Shown one piece after another: positions 45,462 through 53,782 of a DNA stretch of 64,000 nucleotides; positions within the stretch are counted from its first letter, which is position 1, and the number at the start of each line of letters is the position of its first letter. Source of the DNA: an uncultured Clostridia bacterium (GTDB taxonomy: Bacteria; Bacillota; Clostridia; Christensenellales; Borkfalkiaceae); contig CAKQME010000013.1 in assembly GCA_934254815.1 (NCBI GenBank), positions 1 to 64,000 on the forward strand. Reading direction: 5' to 3'. The position numbers and the translations under genes were made by a program. Under the pieces are notes generated by a model. It was not told where the DNA came from. It saw only the letters and a program-made list of their open reading frames with translations, and ran no database searches.

Positions 45462-45704
45462 ATGATGAAAGTAACAGTTTGCGTAGGAAGTTCCTGTCAC
45501 CTTAAAGGTTCGCGTCAGGTTGTCGAAGAATTAAGACAGCTCATAGCCGACAATAAACTTGAAAGTAAAGTCGACCTTGCGGGTACTTTTTGTATGGGTA
45601 AATGCGAACAAGGCGTTTGCGTTACGGTAGACGGCGAATTGTTTTCGGTAAACCCCGATACGGTTAAAACATTTTTTAACGATAACGTTCTTGCTAAGGC
45701 GTAA
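45462..45704 (+). CDS. NuoE/HoxE-like [2Fe-2S] thioredoxin-fold ferredoxin, copy 2
   Basis: An 80-residue paralog of the 33668 product, with cluster cysteines in VCVGSSCHLKGS and TFCMGKCEQGVC. It lies 15 bases before the [FeFe] hydrogenase gene, an arrangement in which such subunits feed or drain electrons of the hydrogenase. ACGGAGAA lies upstream of the ATG pair; the second ATG is equally possible. Confidence 0.88.
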   Translation: MMKVTVCVGSSCHLKGSRQVVEELRQLIADNKLESKVDLAGTFCMGKCEQGVCVTVDGELFSVNPDTVKTFFNDNVLAKA

Positions 45705-45719
45705 GGTGGCAAATAAATA

Positions 45720-47156
45720 ATGGCTATTAAGAAATTCGACACTAAAGTACAACACTTAAAATATAAAGTTTTGCGTGAGGTTGCCAGAGAGGCATGGGCA
45801 GGCACGTTGACCGAACATATTCTCGATATTCCTAAGATTATCGTTCCCGGTAAAGTTCCCACTATGCGTTGTTGCGTTTATAAAGAACGCGCTATTTTGG
45901 CAGAACGCGTAAAACTTGCAATGGGCGGAGATAAAAACGACCATAACGTTATACAGGTTATTGATATAGCCTGCGACGAGTGTCCGGTAAACGGTTACGA
46001 GGTTTCGAGTGCATGCCGCGGTTGTCTTGCTCACCGTTGCGAAGACGCTTGCCGTTTCGGAGCAATTACGTTTGATGATAACCATGTTGCGCATATCGAT
46101 AAAAGCAAATGTAAGGAATGCGGAGCATGCTCTAAAGTTTGTCCGTATAACGCTATACGCAACAATAAACGTCCGTGCGAACTTGCTTGTAAAGTCAAGG
46201 CTATTTCCATGGGCGTAGAGAAAGAAGCTTGCATAGACCATAATAAGTGTATCTCTTGCGGAGCTTGCGTATATCAATGTCCTTTCGGGGCGATTTCGGA
46301 TAAGTCGTATATTCTTGACGCTATCGATATTATCAAGAAAAGCGAAAACAATACAAAATATAAAGTATTTGCGGTAGTTGCTCCGTCTATTTCGAGTCAG
46401 TTCAGTTATGCAAAACTCGGACAGGTTATAACGGGTCTTAAGCAACTCGGTTTCCATACCGTTGTAGAAGCTGCGCTCGGCGCAGATATGGTTGCGCTCA
46501 GCGAATCAAAGGAACTTGTAGAGAAAGGATTTTTAACCAGCTCATGTTGTCCGGCATTCGTTAATTTTGTAGAGAAAAACTTCCCGCAGATGAAAGATTG
46601 TATATCGCATAATCTTTCGCCTATGGGCGCGATATCGAAATATCTTAAAGAACATGAAGCTCCTTGCAAAGTTGTATTTATCGGACCTTGTACGGCTAAA
46701 AAAGCCGAAGTTCAGCTCGACAAAGTAAAGCCTTATGTTGATTGCGCTTTGACGTTTGAAGAATTACAGGCTTTGTATGACAGTAAAGATATAGATATAA
46801 CTACGCTTGAAGAAGGAGTTCTCGATAACGCATCTTATTTCGGGAGAATATTTGCTCGTTGCGGAGGACTTTCGGATTCTGTTGCCGAAGCTATAAAAGA
46901 ACAGGGTATAACCGATTTCGAGCTTAAATCGTGTTCCTGTGACGGTATCGAAGAGTGTAGGGTCGCGTTATTGAAAAAGAGTAAAAACTTGCTGGACGCC
47001 AACTTTATAGAGGGCATGGCATGTATAGGCGGATGTATCGGCGGAGCCGGTTGTCTTACTCACGGCGAGAAGAATAAAGCCGAAGTAGATAAATACGGTA
47101 AAGAAGCTTATGAAAAAACTATAACCGACGCCGTATCGGTACTTAAAAAAGACTAA
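45720..47156 (+). CDS. Monomeric [FeFe] hydrogenase, group B-like
   Basis: A 478-residue iron-sulfur hydrogenase. The N-terminal part (MRCCVYKERAILAERVKLAM; ACDECPVNGYEVSSACRGC) is that of group B monomeric enzymes. Several [4Fe-4S] motifs follow (CKECGACSKVCP, CISCGACVYQCP). H-cluster motifs are L1 LTSSCCPAFVNF (about 268), L2 IGPCTAKKAE (about 322) and L3 EGMACIGGCIGGAG (about 430-443). It exchanges electrons with ferredoxin and protons. As last gene of the rex-led operon it could release ferredoxin electrons made by HdrA bifurcation as H2, or work in reverse. Maturases (HydEFG) are not in the window. Confidence 0.9.
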   Translation: MAIKKFDTKVQHLKYKVLREVAREAWAGTLTEHILDIPKIIVPGKVPTMRCCVYKERAILAERVKLAMGGDKNDHNVIQVIDIACDECPVNGYEVSSACRGCLAHRCEDACRFGAITFDDNHVAHIDKSKCKECGACSKVCPYNAIRNNKRPCELACKVKAISMGVEKEACIDHNKCISCGACVYQCPFGAISDKSYILDAIDIIKKSENNTKYKVFAVVAPSISSQFSYAKLGQVITGLKQLGFHTVVEAALGADMVALSESKELVEKGFLTSSCCPAFVNFVEKNFPQMKDCISHNLSPMGAISKYLKEHEAPCKVVFIGPCTAKKAEVQLDKVKPYVDCALTFEELQALYDSKDIDITTLEEGVLDNASYFGRIFARCGGLSDSVAEAIKEQGITDFELKSCSCDGIEECRVALLKKSKNLLDANFIEGMACIGGCIGGAGCLTHGEKNKAEVDKYGKEAYEKTITDAVSVLKKD

Positions 47157-47163
47157 AAATCAT

Positions 47164-47207
47164 TTAAGGCTGTTTTGTCTGTGGAAAGTAAGACAAGGCA
47201 GCCTTAA
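47164..47207 (+). terminator. Hairpin at the end of the redox operon
   Basis: TTAAGGCTG (47164-47172) pairs with CAGCCTTAA (47199-47207), with an inner TTGTCT/AGACAA helix. No strong U-run follows, so termination efficiency is uncertain. Confidence 0.6.
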
Positions 47208-47233
47208 TTCAACATTTCCAGCAAATTGTGTCG

Positions 47234-47262
47234 TTCACTTTTACTGATAAAGATGATAAAAT
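47234..47262 (+). promoter_or_regulatory. Promoter of the membrane protein-TetR unit
   Basis: -35 TTCACT (47234-47239), 17-base spacer, -10 TAAAAT (47257-47262), 28 bases before the first start codon. Confidence 0.6.
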
Positions 47263-47289
47263 ATAGTCATCAAATGCAGGAGGTGTCAT

Positions 47290-47643
47290 ATGAACACAGA
47301 TAAAATTTACGCAGAAGCGATCGCTAACGAATATGCGGTCAAGGATACAAGAAAAGTTGTGCAACTAAAAAAACTCGACCATAAGGCAAAAATGCCTGCC
47401 ACGATTTTTGCATATACTTTCGGTATAATATCAGCGCTCGTTTTCGGTACGGGTATGTGCCTGTCGATGAAAGTTATCGGAGCGGCGACTGCAACATCCG
47501 TAGCTATAGGTATAATAATCGGACTTGTCGGTCTGGTCGGAGTAGGAGTGAATTATCCTATTTATAAAAAATTGATTGAAAAAGGCAAGAAAAAGTATGG
47601 CTCGGATATTTTGCGCTTAGCGAAAGAAATCAGCGAAGAATGA
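47290..47643 (+). CDS. Small two-helix membrane protein, unknown function
   Basis: A 117-residue protein not recognised as a named family. It has a charged N-terminal region (about 1-35), two hydrophobic helices (about 38-60 and 66-88), and a lysine-rich segment KKLIEKGKKKYGSD before an acidic end. GCAGGAGG precedes the ATG. Its last codon overlaps the next gene's ATG, and a TetR regulator follows, so the three genes form one unit. Confidence 0.75.
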   Translation: MNTDKIYAEAIANEYAVKDTRKVVQLKKLDHKAKMPATIFAYTFGIISALVFGTGMCLSMKVIGAATATSVAIGIIIGLVGLVGVGVNYPIYKKLIEKGKKKYGSDILRLAKEISEE

Positions 47644-48293
47644 AAATTCAACGAGGGTTATCCGATTTGCTCGAAATAAAGAGAAAATTTTCAAATGCAG
47701 GGTTTAGCGGCGGTATGTTCGTAAACGTTTTGTATTCGGCTTTCAGACTTGCGACGGGGATAATTTATTCGTCAATATGGTTTATTGCACTCGGAATATA
47801 TCATTTTACGCTTGGTGCGCTGAGATTTTTCCTGTTTATCTGTTATCGGAAAACAGTGCGACAACCTGAAAAATTCGGTTTGAATTATGAGGTAAACCGA
47901 TATTTGCTTTGCGCGACGGCGCTTATGCTGACCGATATCCCGATGGGCTTTATTGTATACTTGACAGTTACTACCGAATCCGGTTTTTATTATCCGGGGT
48001 ATATTATCTACTTGTCTGCAACGTATACTTTTTATATGGCGACTAGGGCTATAATAAATTTTATTAGAACAAAGAAAAATAAGAGCCCTGTGCGCTCGGC
48101 AATGAAAATCGTAGATCTTGTTGCGGCGGCTATGTCGGTTTTAGGGTTGCAGACAGCAATGATTGCATGTTTTTCGCATAATTCCGAAAGTTACAGAGTT
48201 ATGATGAATGCGCTTACAGGTGCGGGCGTTTGTTTCGGCGTAATGGCGATAGTCGGGTATATGTTTGTAAAAGTTTTTAACGGCGGTTATTAA
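47640..48293 (+). CDS. Polytopic membrane protein, unknown function
   Basis: A 217-residue protein with about six hydrophobic helices (for example SSIWFIALGIYHFTLGAL and LLCATALMLTDIPMGFIVYL). An amphipathic N-terminus (RGLSDLLEIKRKF) precedes them. No catalytic or transport motif is recognised. It overlaps the preceding gene by four bases and is followed one base later by a TetR-family gene that probably controls the set. Confidence 0.75.
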   Translation: MKIQRGLSDLLEIKRKFSNAGFSGGMFVNVLYSAFRLATGIIYSSIWFIALGIYHFTLGALRFFLFICYRKTVRQPEKFGLNYEVNRYLLCATALMLTDIPMGFIVYLTVTTESGFYYPGYIIYLSATYTFYMATRAIINFIRTKKNKSPVRSAMKIVDLVAAAMSVLGLQTAMIACFSHNSESYRVMMNALTGAGVCFGVMAIVGYMFVKVFNGGY

Positions 48294-48294
48294 A

Positions 48295-48882
48295 ATGAAT
48301 AAATCGGAAAGTAAATATTATAATACGGCTTGTCTTATGAACGAAGCGTTGATAGAGTTGCTCGATAAAAAAGAATTTGAATTTATAACAGTCAAAGAAA
48401 TTTGTGTTAAAGCGGGAGTAAATCGATCAACATTTTATCTTCATTATGAAACTATGGGAGATTTGCTTGAAGAGTGTGCGCAATATGTTCTTAAAAATTT
48501 TTATGATCATATGAAGCCCGTTGACAGCGGTGTAATAAATCGTATAACCGATGCCCCGCTCGAAGAACTTATTTTTGTTACGCCTGAATATTTGAAGCCT
48601 TATCTCGATTATATAAAGAGTAATAAAAGGTTGTATATTACTTTAATGAATAATGTCGGTTTATTCGGTTGGCAAAATACTTACGAGCAGATGTTTATAA
48701 AGATTTTCGACCCTATAATGTCGCGGTTCGGCTTTTCGTCGGATGAACGAGCATATACAGTAATGTTCTATATCAACGGAATAATGGCTGTCGTTAAAGA
48801 ATGGTTAAAAAAAGACTGCGTTGACGATGCAGACAAAATTATATCGATAATATGTAAGAATATAAAGAATTATACAGATTAG
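48295..48882 (+). CDS. TetR/AcrR-family transcriptional regulator
   Basis: A 195-residue regulator. The N-terminal helix-turn-helix is clear (FITVKEICVKAGVNRSTFYLHY, about residues 31-52, the classical TetR signature; quoted by its core). A helical ligand/dimer domain follows (ELIFVTPEYLKPYLDYIKSN), similar to the TetR C-terminal domain found in DhaS-type regulators. It is probably co-transcribed with the two membrane proteins and autoregulates them; the ligand is unknown. Confidence 0.88.
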   Translation: MNKSESKYYNTACLMNEALIELLDKKEFEFITVKEICVKAGVNRSTFYLHYETMGDLLEECAQYVLKNFYDHMKPVDSGVINRITDAPLEELIFVTPEYLKPYLDYIKSNKRLYITLMNNVGLFGWQNTYEQMFIKIFDPIMSRFGFSSDERAYTVMFYINGIMAVVKEWLKKDCVDDADKIISIICKNIKNYTD

Positions 48883-48976
48883 TAAAAATTTTGTCGGAAT
48901 TTTTATTGCCAATAACAAAAAAACATGACAGATGACCACGGTGATTTGAGCCATGAAAATAGAAATACAATAGACC

Positions 48977-49007
48977 GAGTAGCGGAGAACCCGTTACTCG
49001 TTTTTTT
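48977..49007 (+). terminator. Terminator of the TetR unit
   Basis: GAGTAGCGG (48977-48985) pairs with CCGTTACTC (48991-48999), including one G-U pair, followed by a run of seven T. Confidence 0.85.
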
Positions 49008-49048
49008 ATCCCACACAGAATGGCTCTACACTTGGAGTAGATGCTACG

Positions 49049-49267
49049 TTATTCGTAATACATAGTCACGTAACCTTTGTATTCGTTTTCTTTTCCGAAT
49101 ACAGGGAAACAATGCTTATCAACGTCATCGAAAGCGCGGGTGTATCGTTTGCCGTTTTTTGAAACTCACTTACAAAACAGCGTGCCTTCATCGTTGATGA
49201 ATCCGAGACCGGATAACTTTTCGTTAGAATTTCTGACTTTTCTGATTGAGTAAACTACTTTTTTCAT
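49049..49267 (-). pseudogene. Small 72-codon gene interrupted by an in-frame TGA
   Basis: On the minus strand a strong GGAGGTAT lies 9 bases before the ATG at 49267. The frame reads MKKVVYSIRKVRNSNEK... to GTLFCK, then TGA at 49168-49166. It continues in the same frame with VSKNGKRYTRAFDDVDKHC to a TAA at 49049. Sequence character is the same on both sides, so the TGA probably replaced an Arg (CGA) or Trp codon; readthrough is a less likely alternative. The family is not recognised. The leader upstream is duplicated in inverted orientation at 49468-49532. Confidence 0.55.
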
Positions 49268-49333
49268 TTGGGATATACCTCCGTTTTTTATTAGCCTTTC
49301 GGCAAAGACGGCGTAGCACCGAGAAAAGCAAAC
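49268..49333 (-). repeat. Leader-like repeat, copy 1
   Basis: The minus-strand leader of the interrupted gene contains GTGCTAC, CAAAG/CTTTG, CGAAAGGC and AAAAAACGGAGGTAT. The same blocks in the same order occur on the plus strand at 49468-49532. Confidence 0.55.
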
Positions 49334-49399
49334 GTAAGTGCGAGTTAAAGTCGCAATCCCCGAAGTCAACGAAAACGGACAAAATTGTTGCGTAAATGA

Positions 49400-49436
49400 A
49401 AAAAGAGCCAAACTCAATAGCGAGTCTGACTCTTGG
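49400..49436 (-). terminator. Minus-strand terminator-like hairpin
   Basis: Read on the minus strand, AAGAGTCAGACTC and GAGTTTGGCTCTT pair in 11 of 13 positions and are followed by TTTTTT. The transcript it would end is not identified. Confidence 0.5.
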
Positions 49437-49467
49437 TATTATTAAAGTTTTCAGCGACAATTTTTCC

Positions 49468-49532
49468 CGTTTACTTCGGCTTTTAACTGTGCTACAACGG
49501 CAAAGACGAAAGGCAAAAAAACGGAGCGGTAT
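49468..49532 (+). repeat. Leader-like repeat, copy 2 (inverted relative to copy 1)
   Basis: The plus-strand sequence has CGTTTAC, GTGCTAC, CAAAGACGAAAGGC and AAAAAACGGAGCGGTAT in the order of copy 1. A very short frame (ATG at about 49543, 17 codons) follows, unlike the interrupted gene behind copy 1. Confidence 0.5.
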
Positions 49533-49684
49533 CTTTATTGTTATGTCTATTGAAAAAACTGTTATACGGTCTTTCATAGCAAGCACCTGTTTTTGAGCAT
49601 AGAAAAAGCCGAGCGATTAAACGCCCGGCAATTACGGTCTTATTATGGTGTTATCTCGGTATTTTTACGCCGAAGAAGTCCTTT

Positions 49685-49733
49685 GCAAAAAATAATACGA
49701 ACTCCGATTTGTTTTCAGGGTTCGTATTATTTG
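49685..49733 (-). terminator. Terminator of tRNA-Ala(GGC)
   Basis: On the minus strand, AATAATACGAAC pairs with GTTCGTATTATT around a 17-base loop, followed by TTTTTT. Confidence 0.8.
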
Positions 49734-49737
49734 CGTT

Positions 49738-49813
49738 TGGTGGAGCTAAGGGGATTCGAACCCCTGACCTTTTGAATGCCATTCAAACGCGCTACCAACT
49801 GCGCTATAACCCC
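49738..49813 (-). tRNA. tRNA-Ala (anticodon GGC)
   Basis: On the minus strand: acceptor GGGGTTA/TAGCTCC with wobble pairs, D-arm GCGCAGTTGGTAGCGC, anticodon stem TTTGA/TCAAA with loop ATGGCAT (GGC), T-arm AGGGGTTCGAATCCCCT, and an encoded CCA. It reads GCC and GCT codons. Confidence 0.93.
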
Positions 49814-49826
49814 AAGCACGATTAAA

Positions 49827-49855
49827 ATAATATCATATTTTTCAACTTCACGCAA
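49827..49855 (-). promoter_or_regulatory. Promoter of tRNA-Ala(GGC)
   Basis: On the minus strand: -35 TTGCGT (49855-49850), 17-base spacer, -10 TATTAT (49832-49827). Confidence 0.65.
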
Positions 49856-49905
49856 GCGTTTTTAAGCTATAAAGAGCTATATTATAAAATTTTCTTCTCA
49901 TTATC

Positions 49906-49934
49906 TTGTAAAATATTAAAAAGTGTGCTAAAAT
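49906..49934 (+). promoter_or_regulatory. Promoter upstream of the small membrane protein-uvrB group
   Basis: -35 TTGTAA (49906-49911), 17-base spacer, -10 TAAAAT (49929-49934), about 90 bases before the first start codon. Confidence 0.6.
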
Positions 49935-50024
49935 ATCATTGTGGGGTATTTTCTGTAATACTCTCTTCGATTGCCGAATAAAACTATGGTCAGCTTTCTA
50001 CGGTAAAATTTAATAGGTTTAGAA

Positions 50025-50435
50025 ATGGAAGAATTTGAACAAAATAAAGACGAAGAAAAGATAGATACGGAGAATTCCGGCAGCGTCGGTGATAACCTCG
50101 ATATTATGGAAGAGCAAAAGGCTTATACTGCGGAAAAAGCGGCTTATAATTATGCCAGAAAATTTAATCGTGAACCGCTTATACTTGCGCTTTTAGGTAT
50201 GGCTTTTTCTTTTTTGTACGGCGCGGGCATTGTGTTTGCGATAATTGCACTTATAAAAGGTATAAGGCATTATGCCGTAAAACCGTCGCGAACGTTGAAA
50301 TGGGCTATAACCATTTCTATAGTTTGTATAGTTCTTTGCGCTCTTTATATCATTTGTTTGACCTATGCCGTGATTATCGCTTCCTCTGTTACACCGCCTG
50401 AACCTCCCGAATCGATCGAAAGCATTATAAATTAA
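50025..50435 (+). CDS. Small two-helix membrane protein (DUF4190-like)
   Basis: A 136-residue protein with an acidic N-terminus (residues 1-45, EEFEQNKDEEK...) and two membrane helices (about 53-77 and 89-118). The first pair resembles the DUF4190 hairpin (ILALLGMAFSFLYGAGIVFAI). A proline-rich acidic tail (VTPPEPPESIE) follows. The function is unknown. It is the first gene of a run leading into uvrB, with only three bases before the next start. Confidence 0.65.
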   Translation: MEEFEQNKDEEKIDTENSGSVGDNLDIMEEQKAYTAEKAAYNYARKFNREPLILALLGMAFSFLYGAGIVFAIIALIKGIRHYAVKPSRTLKWAITISIVCIVLCALYIICLTYAVIIASSVTPPEPPESIESIIN

Positions 50436-50438
50436 GTT

Positions 50439-50810
50439 TTGAATAAAGAATATGCAGTTCTGCTCGAAAAACTTAAAACCGTGTGCGGAAAAGATTATAA
50501 GTTGTTTTCCGTAGACGAGTTGAAAAATTTCGTCGGAACAAACGTTACGAAAGATGAAGTCGTCGCCATGCTTCGCCGCCTGGATTTCGGCGGATATGTC
50601 GATATGCGATATTGCGACGGAAATGAAATTTTAATAAAACCGTTGAATAAACAATATGTGATTAACGAAGAGCGTTTAGAGACTCAACCGAATCAAAAAG
50701 ATGTTAATGTAAACTATTTTTCACGTTACGCTTTTACTCTTTTAGCTTCGTTCGCAGGCGCGTTTTTAGGCGCGATAATCGCGATTGTAATTGCGGGGTT
50801 TATATGTTGA
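50439..50810 (+). CDS. Winged-helix-like protein with C-terminal membrane helix, copy 1
   Basis: A 123-residue protein from a TTG start at 50439; no clear Shine-Dalgarno is seen. Residues 1-70 look like a winged helix (FSVDELKNFVGTNVTKDEVV, then MLRRLDFGGYVDMRYCDGN), and the C-terminal end is one hydrophobic helix (LLASFAGAFLGAIIAIVIAG). The next gene has the same plan, so the two are diverged duplicates. They could be membrane-tethered regulators, but no partner or target is evident. Confidence 0.6.
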   Translation: MNKEYAVLLEKLKTVCGKDYKLFSVDELKNFVGTNVTKDEVVAMLRRLDFGGYVDMRYCDGNEILIKPLNKQYVINEERLETQPNQKDVNVNYFSRYAFTLLASFAGAFLGAIIAIVIAGFIC

Positions 50811-51157
50811 CGGCTAAAGAGAGAGAAGTGGTCAGAGCCGCTTTGGCATTTTGCGGAGACAAAAGCAGTTGTCTTATTTCAGAAAGCGATTTGCTTGCGC
50901 TTGTCAATATCAGAAAAGTGACAGCAAGGGAACTTGAGACGATAGTGAATTCTTTGACTCTCGACGGGTATTTTGATGTGATAAAATGTCGTAAAGACAC
51001 CGAAAATATGTTGTGTATAACACCAAAACCGAAAGCGCGCGTATATGAGCGCGAACAAAAACAACTTGTGCGCAGCATAGGTTTTAAATTGTTGTTGACG
51101 GTGTTAGGTTCATTGGTCGCATTTCTTGTGACTAAAATTTTATACGGATTATTTTAG
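50804..51157 (+). CDS. Winged-helix-like protein with C-terminal membrane helix, copy 2
   Basis: A 117-residue protein starting inside the end of the preceding gene. It has the same layout: a helix-turn-helix-like region ([20 protein letters not shown]), a wing ([20 protein letters not shown]), then one membrane helix ([20 protein letters not shown]). uvrB begins four bases after its stop, so translation is probably coupled. No known family is assigned with confidence. Confidence 0.6.
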   Translation: MLTAKEREVVRAALAFCGDKSSCLISESDLLALVNIRKVTARELETIVNSLTLDGYFDVIKCRKDTENMLCITPKPKARVYEREQKQLVRSIGFKLLLTVLGSLVAFLVTKILYGLF

Positions 51158-51161
51158 ATTT

Positions 51162-53126
51162 ATGGAACGAAAGAAGTTTGTTTTACATTCCGAATATAAG
51201 CCTACGGGCGACCAACCGGATGCGATAAAAAGTCTTACGGAGGGTTTTTGCGACGGACTGAAAAGTCAGGTGCTTGTCGGCGTTACGGGGAGCGGTAAGA
51301 CTTTTACGATGGCTAACGTAATACAGAACGTTCAGCGACCCACGCTTGTAATAGCGCATAATAAAACGCTTGCAGCGCAACTTTGTAACGAGTTAAGAGA
51401 GTTTTTCCCGGAAAACCGAGTAGAATATTTCGTTTCTTATTACGATTATTATCAACCGGAATCATATATACCGTCAACCGATACTTATATCGAAAAAGAT
51501 CTTTCGATAAACGACGAAATCGATAAATTGAGACACAGCGCGACATGTTCGCTTGCCGAGCGTAACGACGTTATAGTTGTGGCTTCAGTTTCGTGTATAT
51601 ACGGTCTTGGCGCACCGGAAGAGTATTTTGCTCTTGCAATTTCGCTACGCGAGGGAATGGAAATAGAACGCGACGAGCTTATGCGTAAGCTTGTTTCGCG
51701 GCAATACGAACGTAAGGATATAGATTTTACGCGTTCTTCGTTTCGCGTGCGTGGCGATGTAGTGGAAATTTTCCCCGCATCTAACGACGAGATCTATATA
51801 CGGGTAGAATTTTTCGGAGATGAAATAGAAAAAATAAGCGAATGCGATTTTGTGACGGGTAAAGCGATAAACACGTTAAAGCACGTCGCGATTTTTCCCG
51901 CAAGTCATTATGCCGTAGGCGATGAAAAAATGGAAACGTCGCTTTCGCGAATAGAAACCGATATGCGCGAAGAAGTAGAAAACTTCAGGCGACAGGATAA
52001 ACTTCTCGAAGCTCAGCGATTATTGCAACGTACTTCTTACGATATCGAAATGATGCGTGAGATAGGCTATTGTAGCGGAATAGAGAATTACAGTCGTTAT
52101 TTCGACGGGAGAAAAGCGGGTGAGCCGCCGTTTACGTTGATCGACTATTTTCCTAAGGACTTTATTTGTTTTATCGATGAAAGCCATATGACGGTTCCGC
52201 AGATACGCGCAATGTATAACGGTGACAGGGCAAGAAAAGATAATCTTGTCGGATATGGTTTCAGGTTAAGGTCGGCTTATGATAACCGTCCGTTGACGTT
52301 TGGCGAATTTTGCGACCGAATCGGGCAAACCGTTTATATTTCTGCAACGCCCGCACCGTATGAATTGTCTATTTCCGATAATAACGCCGAACAGATAATA
52401 CGACCTACCGGTTTGCTTGATCCGATAGTCGAAGTCAGACCGACAAAAGGGCAGATAGATGATTTACAGTCCGAGATAAAAAAGGTTATAGCGACCGAGG
52501 GAAGAGTTCTTGTTACGACTTTGACTAAAAAGATGGCTGAAAGTCTTACAGATTATCTGAAAGAACAGTCATTTAAAGTCAGGTATATGCACAGCGATGT
52601 GGATACGCTTGAAAGAATAGATATAATTCAGGAATTAAGACGCGGAGATATCGACGTACTTATAGGTATAAACCTTTTAAGAGAGGGTCTCGATATGCCG
52701 GAAGTTAAGCTTGTCGCGATACTTGACGCAGATAAAGAGGGCTTTTTGCGGAGCGATACCGCGCTTATTCAGACTATAGGCAGAACGGCGAGAAATGCAG
52801 AAGGGAGGGTAATAATGTATGCAGACGTAATAACCGACAGCATGCGTCGCGCAATGGACGAAACAGCACGCAGAAGAAAGATACAGTCGGATTATAACGC
52901 CAAGCACGGGATAACGCCTAAAACCATAATCAAGAAAATAGTCAACACGCTTGAAATTTCGAAAAAAGCCGATAATACCGCAGATATTAAAGCAACCGAT
53001 ATTCCGGAAGAAATAGAGAAACTTAAAGCGTTAATGAAGATAGCGTCGGCAAATCTTGACTTTGAAAGGTGTATAGAGATACGCGATACGATAGCGCAAT
53101 TAAAACGAAAGATGAGGACTAAATGA
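51162..53126 (+). CDS. uvrB: UvrABC system protein B
   Basis: Damage-verifying helicase-like subunit of nucleotide excision repair. The 654-residue length is usual. It has Walker [15 protein letters not shown] (about 40-53), the beta-hairpin region [20 protein letters not shown] (about 95-114), the Walker B-type [11 protein letters not shown], helicase motifs [15 protein letters not shown] and QTIGRTARN, and the C-terminal UVR motif ([17 protein letters not shown]) that binds UvrA and UvrC. uvrA is two genes downstream. The last codons overlap the following gene. Confidence 0.97.
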   Translation: MERKKFVLHSEYKPTGDQPDAIKSLTEGFCDGLKSQVLVGVTGSGKTFTMANVIQNVQRPTLVIAHNKTLAAQLCNELREFFPENRVEYFVSYYDYYQPESYIPSTDTYIEKDLSINDEIDKLRHSATCSLAERNDVIVVASVSCIYGLGAPEEYFALAISLREGMEIERDELMRKLVSRQYERKDIDFTRSSFRVRGDVVEIFPASNDEIYIRVEFFGDEIEKISECDFVTGKAINTLKHVAIFPASHYAVGDEKMETSLSRIETDMREEVENFRRQDKLLEAQRLLQRTSYDIEMMREIGYCSGIENYSRYFDGRKAGEPPFTLIDYFPKDFICFIDESHMTVPQIRAMYNGDRARKDNLVGYGFRLRSAYDNRPLTFGEFCDRIGQTVYISATPAPYELSISDNNAEQIIRPTGLLDPIVEVRPTKGQIDDLQSEIKKVIATEGRVLVTTLTKKMAESLTDYLKEQSFKVRYMHSDVDTLERIDIIQELRRGDIDVLIGINLLREGLDMPEVKLVAILDADKEGFLRSDTALIQTIGRTARNAEGRVIMYADVITDSMRRAMDETARRRKIQSDYNAKHGITPKTIIKKIVNTLEISKKADNTADIKATDIPEEIEKLKALMKIASANLDFERCIEIRDTIAQLKRKMRTK

Positions 53127-53776
53127 AAAAGGATTTTTATTATGAACTGCCCGACGGATATCGCGCGGATAAAACAGTTGACGCTAAAAATAAAAAAATC
53201 GGTATTTTAATGAATATAGCGGCGATTATAATAATGATTGTCGTATATATTCTGACGGATTTTATAGCATGCGGCAGATTGACGGTTACTGACGTGTTTA
53301 GGGATTTATCGGAAGATGAAGATTTTGCGGGGTGGTATTTAGGTTCGGTGTTGTTACCGCTTATAATTTTCCTTGCGGCTTCTTTTGTTTATCTTGTGCT
53401 GCACGAGCTTACGCACGGCGTTGCCTATAAATTGCTTACGGGTGAGAAATTGACTTTCGGAATAACCTGGAGCGCGGCGTATTGTGGCGTTCCTAACTTA
53501 TATGTGGGCAAAAGAACTGCGCTTATTGCATTACTGTCTCCGTTTATATTATTCAGCGCGATATTTATTTGCGCAATAACCTTTACAGGCGAAACTATGA
53601 CGGGATTTTTGTTGAAGTTGTTGTTTGCCGAACATTTCGGCGGTTGCGTCGGTGATTTGTACGATACGTTTTTGCTTACGTTCAAATATAGAAAAGGTTG
53701 CCTTATGAATGACGATGGTCCGAAGCAAGTATTTTATGTATATGAGGAAAACGATTTAGAAAAGCAGGCGGTTTAA
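53123..53776 (+). CDS. DUF3267-type membrane protein with HExxH motif
   Basis: A 217-residue membrane protein with about four helices. A metalloprotease-like HELTHG motif (about residue 94-99) at the end of a helix and [17 protein letters not shown] context match DUF3267 proteins, which resemble intramembrane zinc metalloproteases. Whether it cleaves substrates is unknown. It is translationally coupled to uvrB (four-base overlap) and precedes uvrA. Confidence 0.75.
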   Translation: MKKDFYYELPDGYRADKTVDAKNKKIGILMNIAAIIIMIVVYILTDFIACGRLTVTDVFRDLSEDEDFAGWYLGSVLLPLIIFLAASFVYLVLHELTHGVAYKLLTGEKLTFGITWSAAYCGVPNLYVGKRTALIALLSPFILFSAIFICAITFTGETMTGFLLKLLFAEHFGGCVGDLYDTFLLTFKYRKGCLMNDDGPKQVFYVYEENDLEKQAV

Positions 53777-53782
53777 CATATT

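Larger units (their letters stand above)
48883..50024. other. 1.1-kb gene-poor region
   Basis: Between the TetR gene and the small membrane protein at 50025 the sequence holds a terminator (48977-49007), a stop-interrupted small gene (49049-49267, minus), two inverted copies of a leader-like repeat, a minus-strand terminator (49400-49436), and tRNA-Ala(GGC) with its promoter and terminator. No transposase or phage gene was recognised. Bases 49533-49684 show only short, unsupported reading frames. The composition suggests a decayed insertion. Confidence 0.6.

Noticed and set aside
48925..49065. 46-codon plus-strand open frame starting MTDDHGDLSHENRN
   Set aside because: It contains the terminator hairpin and T-run of the TetR unit and has no convincing ribosome site.
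49396..49596. 66-codon plus-strand open frame
   Set aside because: It crosses the minus-strand hairpin and the leader-like repeat, and its composition is basic and featureless.
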